Shown: positions 22,051 to 29,948 of the stretch, one piece after another | Position numbering within the stretch: the stretch's first letter is position 1 | Layout: each line of letters starts with the position of its first letter | Assembly: GCA_037833965.1 (NCBI GenBank) | Contig: AP031357.1 | Location: forward strand, 4,484,001 to 4,548,000 | Origin: Marchantia polymorpha subsp. ruderalis | Lineage: Eukaryota; Streptophyta; Marchantiopsida; Marchantiales; Marchantiaceae | Reading direction: 5' to 3' | Length of the DNA stretch: 64,000 bases | Translations under genes and position numbers: made by a program | The notes under the pieces: model-generated | Told to the model about the DNA's origin: nothing | Database searches by the model: none | Seen by the model: the letters and a program-made list of their open reading frames with translations, nothing else

Positions 22051-25000
22051 CTACACGCCTGCACGGAACCACGCTACACTACACTCCGCGGAACCTGTAC
22101 TACGTCTCCTACGCGGCCGACTGCCGCGCACTAACTCCCTACCCTGCCACTCTTCCGCTCGACTACGCAGTCCCAACCGCTGCAACGCCGCGGACACCTC
22201 CCCTTCGAGGGCGGACATGGTATCCTGTGCCTTCGACAGAAAGGCCTCGAGCTTCTTCGCTACCTTCCGCCGACTCCTACTGTCACCTGACAACAACCCG
22301 GCTGCGCGCAATTCAAACTCACGCAGTGTGAGTTTCTCCTGCGCCTTCACTTCCCAGTGGGCGTAGCCCTTGAGACAGTGGGCGACTCGCCTCGCCGTCT
22401 CCACCTTCGTGCGATCCGCCTCCTTCCTGCGATCCTCTTCAATCGTCACTAATTGCGATTCGGCTTCAGCACGTTGCGCTCTCAATTCGCCACACTCTGA
22501 CTGTAACCTGCGGATTAATTCTTCATCCGCCTGCCGTGCGAGCTGACATTGTTCCAACAACCGCGTCTGTCGCACGAGCTCCTCTGACAAAATCCGATTC
22601 TGGGCCTGCTCAGAGTTGAGTGCTTCCTTGACCTTCACCTGCTCCTTGGTGAGCTCGCCCAGTTTCTCATCCTTCATCTTCTCGGAGTGCTTGTAGAATT
22701 TCTGATTAAGCTTGTACTGACCCCACAAGCACTCATGCTTCTCCCTCAAGTCCCTCAACTCCTGGTCCACTCTAGCTAATAGCTTGCTGGTGTGGACTTT
22801 AGTGCGAGTCCGCCTGCGCACTAACTCGATGTAAGATCCCGGCTGGAGTGGGTCGGCGTATTTATCGACCTTCCGATCCAAGTACCGCAGCAACGGAATC
22901 ACCTGCTCAGAGAGCGCCGCCGCCGGCGCTCCAACAATTTCCTCCTCCTCCTCCTCGGTGTCTTCTGCTCCTGACATTTCTTCCGTGGAGCCTCCGTCGT
23001 CATCATCCGAGTGGAGAATTTCAGTCGCCATTGATTGCGTCGGCGACTGCCCCGAGTGGGGCTGCACGTCCTCGACGTGTGCTGCCTGCGAAGGCACGGC
23101 TGCAGCCTCGCTGCTCGTCGCCAAAATGTCTAAGGCGGAAGGCGAATGTATCCGAGCGGCATCCCCGTCGCTCGCTGGTTGATTGCCCACCGCATTCTCT
23201 CTGTCGCCGTCGTCCGTCGCCGAAGGAGATTGAGCGGAGGGTGGCTGCGCGGGGTTGGATTGCGCATCGCGCATCGAGGTTTCATCCCGCGGACAGTCAC
23301 TCCGCTCCTCCGTCTGCTGCTCCCTTGATCGGTCCGTGGGGGCTGTGCCCGGCCCGTGCGCAGGCGCATTTGCCGGCGCCTTGTTTGCCGCAGGCGTAGC
23401 GCCGCGGACATCTATCGCCGAAGGCGACATGGCCGGGGGCCGCACGCCCGATGTTCCTTGGCCTATAGGCCCTACCGCCGAAGGCGCATCTATCGGCGGA
23501 CTTCCCGCCGATGGTGCGGCCTCCGCACGCTCTCTGCTCGTATCTCCTCGGCTCGAAGACCCTGGCGCCGAAGGCGCAAATTGCGGCGCGTGGTGCGCCG
23601 GAGGGTCTGGCCCCGAGGGCCGGTGTCTCGTAGGCGGTTCTTCCGCCGGCTCTTTCCCCTTCCTGCGTTGGAACGGGGGTGATTCTTGCCTGTGCACAGG
23701 CGGCACGTGTGGAGGTGTCCTGTGCACAGGCGACCTGTGCACAGGTGAGCGCCTGTGCACAGGCGGACTGCTCCTTCCCACGCGTAAGCGTAGATCCACG
23801 TCCACTTGTGTTCGCCGGTCCGCGGAGGCTCGTCCGTCCGCGGAGGTTCGCCTGTGCGCAAACGGAACATCTGTCCGCATCGCACGTGGTAACTCCGGAG
23901 GCCCTTGGCCCGTAGGCGGCCTCTCTCCCGACGAGGTTGCAGCGTGGCCCGTTGTCCCTTGGGTCGTCCGCGCTTCCTCTCGCCTTTCTGGCGACGCACT
24001 TCCTATCTCCGTCGCAATCGTCGCCGTGTCTGCACTGTCAGCTGGTAACACCAGTCTGCGTGCCTTCTGCTTCGGCCGGCTGTATGGCTCGCACAGCGGC
24101 CGCGGTCGAATGGGAGCAGAGGGTTCTTGATGCTGCTCCTCTTCGGACTCTTCCCTCCATCGCCGCTTCCGCGGCACTCGCGCTGCAGGAGTTTGTCTCC
24201 CTTCATCCCTCCGTCTTGATGGGGTAGAAGTCGGTGACTCCTCCGCATCAGTGTCGACCTCGTTCTCCCGCACATACTTCCCGGGATGGTCGATGGACAA
24301 TGGCGGAAAATGTTCAAGCTCCGCCGCTGTCAAACAATTCCGCTGTCGATAAAAATTGATGAGGAAAGGAGAAAGATGGTTTAGAGTTCCCCCCTTCTCC
24401 TCAAACGCGTGCTGTCGCATCACCCTGTGCAGGATGCTCGCCCAGTGAATTGGAGTTCCCTCGATGACGCACTCCACAAAAGAGACCTGCCACAATGTGA
24501 TGTAGCAGGCGCGGTGCGGCTGCAGTAATTGCATCAGCGCCGCGGACAGAGTCCGGCGAAATCGATCCTTGTAATCACGGGTCCTGTACCCATTCTTGGT
24601 AGACCTCCCGGTCTTGAACAGCTCCACAAATTGCGCCTCTTCTTGCTTGGTCACCTTGATGCTCTCACTGTCGAAAAGGAGATGCCCTGGCATGCCAGCA
24701 CATCTTCCCAACGCCTGCGCCCAATCTTGGACTGTCCACCGGTCAACATGCGGACGTAATCCGCGCGAGGGTGGTCCCTGTGGCTCTAGCCACTCGCGCA
24801 CCATATTCGCGCAGATGTAATTCCATCCCCATAGCAAGAAATCGAGCTTTCTTGCTATTAAGCGCTCTTCGAAAGCGCGCAGCCCGTTCTGCGGCAGGCG
24901 AAGTGGCACCATCCGCAATCTGCTCGGTCTCGTCATTGCGTTCCTGGGGTTCGCTCGCCCGCTCATTCTACTTCCGCACTGTCCGCGTTTCTTTCTCTCT

Positions 25001-25188
25001 CGGCAAACTCTAATCGCTCTCAATTCCAAATCACGCGCACTCACTTCTCCCTCAATCAACAAGAAATCTCCTGTGTGACGACGTCGAGAATGGTCCGCAG
25101 CCAGCAGATGGATGCGCGCAGCGCGCACAAGAGATTGGAATCGCGAATTCAAGAATGGGACGTTATCCGCCGCCCGGTCGAAGGTCAT
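22051..25188 (-). CDS. LTR-embedded U3 protein, 1045 aa (E1 3' LTR)
   Basis: Uninterrupted frame in U3, same sense as gag-pol. Residues 90-310 form a conserved compact domain (FLLWGWNYIC, NGYRTRDYKDRFRR, GGTLNHLSPFLINFYR). Residues 310-700 are Pro/Arg/Ser/Ala-rich and probably disordered; 726-750 is an acidic run; IPLLRYLDRK at about 764 is followed by a coiled coil (800-1010) and a basic tail. There is no signal peptide or clear membrane segment. Met75 or Met85 could be the true start, because similarity to the divergent homologue is strong only from about residue 85. The N-terminal part loosely recalls plant transposon-associated domains; this is unverified. In this 3' LTR copy it would be carried in the genomic RNA, 3' of pol. 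Function unknown. Confidence 0.75.
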   Translation of the reverse strand: MTFDRAADNVPFLNSRFQSLVRAARIHLLAADHSRRRHTGDFLLIEGEVSARDLELRAIRVCRERKKRGQCGSRMSGRANPRNAMTRPSRLRMVPLRLPQNGLRAFEERLIARKLDFLLWGWNYICANMVREWLEPQGPPSRGLRPHVDRWTVQDWAQALGRCAGMPGHLLFDSESIKVTKQEEAQFVELFKTGRSTKNGYRTRDYKDRFRRTLSAALMQLLQPHRACYITLWQVSFVECVIEGTPIHWASILHRVMRQHAFEEKGGTLNHLSPFLINFYRQRNCLTAAELEHFPPLSIDHPGKYVRENEVDTDAEESPTSTPSRRRDEGRQTPAARVPRKRRWREESEEEQHQEPSAPIRPRPLCEPYSRPKQKARRLVLPADSADTATIATEIGSASPERREEARTTQGTTGHAATSSGERPPTGQGPPELPRAMRTDVPFAHRRTSADGRASADRRTQVDVDLRLRVGRSSPPVHRRSPVHRSPVHRTPPHVPPVHRQESPPFQRRKGKEPAEEPPTRHRPSGPDPPAHHAPQFAPSAPGSSSRGDTSRERAEAAPSAGSPPIDAPSAVGPIGQGTSGVRPPAMSPSAIDVRGATPAANKAPANAPAHGPGTAPTDRSREQQTEERSDCPRDETSMRDAQSNPAQPPSAQSPSATDDGDRENAVGNQPASDGDAARIHSPSALDILATSSEAAAVPSQAAHVEDVQPHSGQSPTQSMATEILHSDDDDGGSTEEMSGAEDTEEEEEEIVGAPAAALSEQVIPLLRYLDRKVDKYADPLQPGSYIELVRRRTRTKVHTSKLLARVDQELRDLREKHECLWGQYKLNQKFYKHSEKMKDEKLGELTKEQVKVKEALNSEQAQNRILSEELVRQTRLLEQCQLARQADEELIRRLQSECGELRAQRAEAESQLVTIEEDRRKEADRTKVETARRVAHCLKGYAHWEVKAQEKLTLREFELRAAGLLSGDSRSRRKVAKKLEAFLSKAQDTMSALEGEVSAALQRLGLRSRAEEWQGRELVRGSRPRRRRSTGSAECSVAWFRAGV

Positions 25189-26434
25189 GGTCGGCTCTTG
25201 GTCGTGAAGAACGTCTCACTTGATGGCCGCGCCGGCTGTACGCTGGAACGGTCTTCGCTCTCACGCGCGGCTTCACGCTCCGCCGTCGTCGATTAAACTC
25301 TCACGCTCGAATTGGCGGATTTGAACTCCGCGAGCGTGTCACCCTCCGGACATGGAGGCGTAGCGCCGAAGGCGAGTTTTCCGCCTTGCGCGGTACACTT
25401 GTTCGTACCGCCCCTCGGCCAATCTCCTTCTGCCTTGACGCGTGTGTCCGCATGTCGGACAAAAATTCAACTCCTGCCTGTGCGCAGGCAGGGGCCTCGG
25501 CGGATTCTCCGCCGGCGCGGAACTTGAACATCCTCCTGTGCACAGGCGTTCGCCTGTGCGCAGGCGAATTCCGTCCGCGGCGCTGCGCTGGCGCGGAAGG
25601 CGTTGACCGTGGTCAGCCGTCTCCGTCCAGTCTGTCCGTTCCTTGTCTCTCCGTCGGCGCTTCCGCCGCCGCAACTCCGTCCGTCCAAGAGCGCATCCAC
25701 CCGTGCCGTCCGCACGGTCCGTACCTGTTGGATTACTCTGGCGGCTCTTCCGACGTACGCGGCGCTGCGCTGGCGCGGAAGGCGCCGTACACTTTCTACC
25801 TCACAAGGCGCATTTCTAGGGCCCAAGGCGGATTTTCCGCCGACGCCGAAGTGCCTGTGCACAGGCGTACGCCTGTGCGTAGGCGGACTTCGCGCCTTCC
25901 CTAACCCTACTTCGCCTGTGCACAGGCGAACGCCTTCGTCCGTGCATAGGACAAAACTTGAATCCCCCTTCCGCGTAGGCGGAATTCGCGCCGGTGGCGA
26001 ACTCCTTCCGCCGTAGGCGACCGCCTCCGTTTCTTCCAGTAGCGATAACTCTCTAAGTCCTCGTCCGTTCCAAGCGTTCTTGGGCTCGTTGGAATCAGCG
26101 CGTCGAGCTCTTTCCAACGGGATCCTAACTTGGTCAAGGCGCCCAAGGGGTGACCTAATTACGGGGGCTTCCCTACAGCCGCGGACGCATCCTCCGAAGG
26201 CGGGTTTTGCGCCTTGCGCCGTAGAGATCCTAACTGCGGAGCTCACAGGGAGGGTGGTGCCTGTCCTTACTGCTGCACCCAAAATCCCAGATTCTACAAG
26301 ATCCCTCGAGAATTCCCGCGATCTTCCGGATTCACTCTGTTTTGATGTACCGAAGGCTATTTACAATGCTGCCAGGGTACAGTTTTCCAAAAATGTTTTA
26401 ATTTCCTCGAAATTGCCAAAAGTGGGGTACCACA

Positions 26435-26447
26435 TGCCCCCCTCCTC
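26435..26447 (-). promoter_or_regulatory. Polypurine tract of E1
   Basis: The minus strand reads GAGGAGGGGGGCA directly before the 3' LTR start TGTGG. The same tract is at 40853-40865 in E8, and a variant is at 61947-61959 in E5. Confidence 0.9.
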
Positions 26448-26471
26448 AATTGTGAGCGCCCACGCGAACAC

Positions 26472-29312
26472 TCACATGTGGTATTTCTTCAACCGCCACC
26501 CGTTCACTCGGGTGCCTAACAAATCGCCGGCCAGGTCCGCAAGTTGGATGGATCCATTCGGGAAAACTTTGACAACCCTATAAGGCCCCATCCACCTTAG
26601 GTGCAGTTTGCCTGGGAATCTGGCATGCCTGCTGTCGTAGAGCAATGCCAAATCACCCGCCTGCAGGAGTACCGGTTTGATCTTTTTATCGTATCTTTCC
26701 TTTCGGCGGAGCTGGATTTTCCTGGTGCGATCTTCGGCGTCTCTTCTCCTCTCATCCAGCAGCGTGACTTCCTGTAACCTGTAGAGCTGACTCTCCTCTG
26801 CGCCCATCCTCTGCAAATCCAACGTTCGTTGGGTGGGTACTTCAAATTCGATCGGGAGGATCGGGTGTTGCCCATACACCAGAAAGTATGGTGTCTGTTT
26901 GGTCGTGATCTTCTCAGCTGTGCGGTACGCCCATAGAGCGGCTGCTAGCTTCGTATCCCAGTCGTGGGCGTGATTCACCGTGACCTTGAGTAGTATTTTA
27001 CACAGCAGACCATTGGACTTCTCCGTCAGTCCATTTGCCTTGGGATTGTATGGAGTAGTCTTCCGGTGCTTGATGTGGAAGTACCGTGTCAGATCTTCGA
27101 TGATCTGATTCAGAAAATGCGTGCCCCGGTCGCTGACTAGCTCTAAGGGACATCCGTAGCGTGTGATGATTGACTCAAACAAGAATGCTGCCACTGTGGC
27201 AGCATCATCCTTTCTGGTGGCTCTGGCCTCTACCATTTTGGTGGCATAGTCCGTTGCTACCAGAATGTAGCGCCTTCGTGTACTTCTAGTCACCGGTTGT
27301 ATCGGCCCTACAAAGTCAATACCCCACTTTTCGAAAGGTGCTAGAGGCATGATGGGAGTCAGGGGCCAGCGTGTTGTAGGCGTCGGTCTCCCCGTCCTCT
27401 GGCAACTGTCGCACTTGCGGATGTAATCGAGAACATCCTTAAACATGGTCGGCCACCAATATCCCGCATTTAGGATCTTTGTGACCGTGTTCCTGGTGGC
27501 ATAGTGTCCACCCGCCTCCTCAGTATGCATCGCACTCACTATTCTTGGTACCTCTGTTTCCTCCAGGCACCTGCATAAGCGCTCATCTGCCATCTTCTTA
27601 AACAAAACCCCCTGCTGGAGTTGGTACGGGCCTGCCTTATGAATAAAGACAGTTCGCTGTTCCAAATCCATGCCTTCGGGGCACTGGAGGGTTAGCAGAT
27701 ATCGATACAGGTCGGCATAGCGGGACTCATGTCCTGCAGACAACTGAAATAACTCTTCATCTGGAAAATCGTCCACCAATTCCTCCTCTGTCGGCTGGGT
27801 CCATAATCGGGACAAGTAATCCGCATTTTCGTGGTGCACCCCTTTTCTGGTCTGGACTGTGTAGGTGAACTCTTGTAGTAACAACACCCACCTGGCGATT
27901 CGACCGGATAGGTCGGCTTTCTTGACTAGGTGTTGCAATGCGTAGTGGTCCACATGGAACACAAACTCGTAGCAGATTAGGTAGTGACGGAACTTTTTAC
28001 AGGAGTACACCATCCCCAACGCTTCTCTCTCCGTCGTGGTGTACTTCCGCTCTGCTAGAGACAGCTGTCGGCTCGCGAAGTAGATCGGGTAGTCCTTTTT
28101 GTTGTCATCCTTTTGACTCAGTACTACACCGATGGCGAATGCCGAGGTGTCAACGTAAACATGGAATGGTCGATTCCAGTCTGGACTCCTTAGTACGGGA
28201 GCAGTCGTGAGTTTTGCTTTTAGAGCCTCAAATGCTGACTGCTGGTTCGCACCCCAAGCATAAGGCTCGTCCTTCTTCAACAACTTGGTCAGGTTCGCCG
28301 CCAGTATTGCATACATGTGTATGAATCTTCGGTAGTAGCCCACATGACCCAGGAATGCTCGCAGCTCCCTTAGATTCGTGGGTGGCTCAAGCTCGAGTAT
28401 AACCTTGACCTTCTCGACGTCCACCGCAATGCCGTCTGCCGAGACCCGATGACCCAACAAGATCCCACTAGTCATGAAGAAAAAGCACTTCTCGGGATGC
28501 AGTGATAAACTGCTCTCTCTACATTTATCGAAGGTCTGCTTCAAGTGACTTAGGTGTTCAGACCGCTTCCCAAAGACACAGAAGTCATCTATGAATATTT
28601 CCAGGAACTTCCTCAGTTGTTCCTGAAAGATATTGGTCATCATCCGTTGAAAGGTGGCAGGCGCGTTGCACAGACCGAAGGGCATCTTGTGGTATGCGTA
28701 AGTTCCCCAGTCGGTTGTGAACGTAGTTTTATCCTTGTCCTGTTCACGGATAGACACCTGATTGTAACCTGAGAACCCATCCAGGAAGCTATAACATTCA
28801 TGTCCTGCGACATGGTCTAGAATGGCATCCGTGAATGGTAACGGGTGATGATCCTTGCGTGTTGCTGCATTCAACTTCCGGAAATCCTGACACACTCGTA
28901 TCTTACCCGTCAACTTCTTGGGTACGATAACAATCGGCGACACCCACTCGCTGCTGAGCACAGGGTAAATAATACCAGCGCTCAAGTACTTATCTATCTC
29001 CTCTTTCACTAGCAAGGAGTACTTTGGGTTGAGGCGATACTGGCGCTGTCGTATGGGTACTGAGTCGTCCAGTAAATCGATACGGTGTTCCCCATACCGT
29101 GCAGGTATCCCCTTCATGTCTTCGATCTTCCAGGCGAAGACGTCGACATAATGGCTAAGGAATGCCTGTACTTTCCTTAGCTCGTCTCCTCTCACTGCGC
29201 TTGATACCTTCAAGCACTTGCCGGGACTGAGTTGTACTTCGTGACAGTCACTAGGGTCGACAATGCCCTCAGTGTGACTCGTCTCACTCCTTCCCAGTTC
29301 CACAGTTAATTG
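26472..29312 (-). CDS. pol: E1 pol: reverse transcriptase, RNase H, integrase
   Basis: No ATG begins this frame; it follows an in-frame TAG after protease. Numbering from the GTG at 29303 (943 codons): RT at about 100-280 with catalytic FIDD at 237-240 (the usual YxDD is replaced, as in Athila-type elements); RNase H from YVDTSAFAIG (about 383) through TTEREALG to HHENADYLSRL (about 500); integrase zinc finger (H-H-C-C) at about 593-636; catalytic Asp in GIDFVGP (about 663), Asp in SDRGTHF (about 725) and Glu in LTEKSNG (about 761), giving D-D-35-E spacing; GPY/F-like module RWMGPYRV near 903. It ends HM shortly before the polypurine tract with no chromodomain. No disabling stop is seen. Confidence 0.92.
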   Translation of the reverse strand, partial: QLTVELGRSETSHTEGIVDPSDCHEVQLSPGKCLKVSSAVRGDELRKVQAFLSHYVDVFAWKIEDMKGIPARYGEHRIDLLDDSVPIRQRQYRLNPKYSLLVKEEIDKYLSAGIIYPVLSSEWVSPIVIVPKKLTGKIRVCQDFRKLNAATRKDHHPLPFTDAILDHVAGHECYSFLDGFSGYNQVSIREQDKDKTTFTTDWGTYAYHKMPFGLCNAPATFQRMMTNIFQEQLRKFLEIFIDDFCVFGKRSEHLSHLKQTFDKCRESSLSLHPEKCFFFMTSGILLGHRVSADGIAVDVEKVKVILELEPPTNLRELRAFLGHVGYYRRFIHMYAILAANLTKLLKKDEPYAWGANQQSAFEALKAKLTTAPVLRSPDWNRPFHVYVDTSAFAIGVVLSQKDDNKKDYPIYFASRQLSLAERKYTTTEREALGMVYSCKKFRHYLICYEFVFHVDHYALQHLVKKADLSGRIARWVLLLQEFTYTVQTRKGVHHENADYLSRLWTQPTEEELVDDFPDEELFQLSAGHESRYADLYRYLLTLQCPEGMDLEQRTVFIHKAGPYQLQQGVLFKKMADERLCRCLEETEVPRIVSAMHTEEAGGHYATRNTVTKILNAGYWWPTMFKDVLDYIRKCDSCQRTGRPTPTTRWPLTPIMPLAPFEKWGIDFVGPIQPVTRSTRRRYILVATDYATKMVEARATRKDDAATVAAFLFESIITRYGCPLELVSDRGTHFLNQIIEDLTRYFHIKHRKTTPYNPKANGLTEKSNGLLCKILLKVTVNHAHDWDTKLAAALWAYRTAEKITTKQTPYFLVYGQHPILPIEFEVPTQRTLDLQRMGAEESQLYRLQEVTLLDERRRDAEDRTRKIQLRRKERYDKKIKPVLLQAGDLALLYDSRHARFPGKLHLRWMGPYRVVKVFPNGSIQLADLAGDLLGTRVNGWRLKKYHM

Positions 29313-29315
29313 CTA
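29307..29315 (-). promoter_or_regulatory. TAG CAATTA: candidate stop-codon readthrough signal
   Basis: The minus strand reads GAA TAG CAA TTA ACT between protease and RT, all in one frame. UAG followed by CAR-YYA is the leaky-stop context known from tobacco mosaic virus. It is the only barrier between protease and pol. Readthrough itself is inferred. Confidence 0.7.
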
Positions 29316-29948
29316 TTCGTCTTCCGGCTGAATAGCTTCCGGCTCTTCTTCTTCTTCCACCGAACAGCAGGCAACGAATCCCACGAAGTAATCGGATTCA
29401 GTACCACTGGAATCCGATCGCGCGGTCGACTCACTGTCCTCGCCCGATGTGTAACCTGCACTTGTCGATGGGGTCTCTCCTTTGTGCCTGACCCTATTCC
29501 AGGGCACCGTAATGGTTTTGGTTGGTTCCGAAGGATGAGGAAACTTAAGGCGATGTCTTCGCCAATCACATCTGACTTGTGCACCATATAGCCATGGTCG
29601 CCCGAGCAGAACGTCATAGCCCTGCTTCATCATCGGTTGAAGGATGATATACGTCAACCGAAAGTCCGCACCCCCGATGGTTGTCTTGACATTGCGCAGC
29701 ATACCTGCAGGCATTCTCCGCGTCTGATCCGCTAATCTCAACACACGCTTCGAGGGTTCGTATTGACTGAACCCCAAGGCTCTCGCTGTATCCTCCGTCA
29801 TTATGTTGACTCCTGATCCAGAGTCGATGGGCACTCTGCGTACACAACACCCTGCTATTTCCACATCGATCTCGGGTGGCCCTTGGTCTTCGCTCTCCAC
29901 TTGATATACTTGAGAGGATGTGGATGCGCGCGGCTTCCGCGGAAAGCA
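29313..29948 (-). CDS. E1 aspartic protease (in +1 frame to gag)
   Basis: A retropepsin-like domain in which the catalytic motif reads IDSGSGVNIM (Asp-Ser-Gly), with the flap-side YDVLLGRPWL motif near the domain end. It is followed by an acidic, Ser/Glu-rich linker ending in TAG. The frame opens after a TGA at 29949-29951, inside the gag frame, and is +1 relative to gag, so a frameshift is needed between about 29948 and 29900 to make Gag-PR. A single-base mutation in this copy is the alternative. Downstream, the same frame continues into RT past the TAG. Confidence 0.85.
   Translation of the reverse strand, partial: CFPRKPRASTSSQVYQVESEDQGPPEIDVEIAGCCVRRVPIDSGSGVNIMTEDTARALGFSQYEPSKRVLRLADQTRRMPAGMLRNVKTTIGGADFRLTYIILQPMMKQGYDVLLGRPWLYGAQVRCDWRRHRLKFPHPSEPTKTITVPWNRVRHKGETPSTSAGYTSGEDSESTARSDSSGTESDYFVGFVACCSVEEEEEPEAIQPEDE

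Larger units (their letters stand above)
21041..26434 (-). mobile_element. E1 3' LTR (5394 bp)
   Basis: Minus strand: TGTGGTACCCC at 26434 to GTTATTACA at 21041. U3 is about 4.4 kb: a start region, hairpin module (26085-26121), a GC-rich leader full of CGCCTGTGCACAGGCG-type palindromes (25490-25930), then the 1045-codon frame and a TATA box. R-U5 is at most about 0.97 kb and structured. It is 48 bp longer than the 5' LTR owing to a deletion there near 36731. Confidence 0.95.

Noticed and set aside
23255..24130. Long antisense frames (291, 183 and 169 codons) opposite the U3 protein
   Set aside because: They overlay the palindrome-rich, GC-rich middle of the sense frame, have Arg/Pro or Cys/Gly low-complexity translations, and lie on the strand opposite gag-pol. 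The sense frame has structured domains.
22051..25188. Envelope protein
   Set aside because: The position after pol would fit, but there is no signal peptide, no transmembrane segment, no furin-like site in context, and the C-terminus is a basic-tailed coiled coil.
26472..29303. GTG at 29303 as an authentic pol start
   Set aside because: No initiation context, and the frame is continuous with protease apart from one leaky-type TAG; readthrough is the simpler reading.
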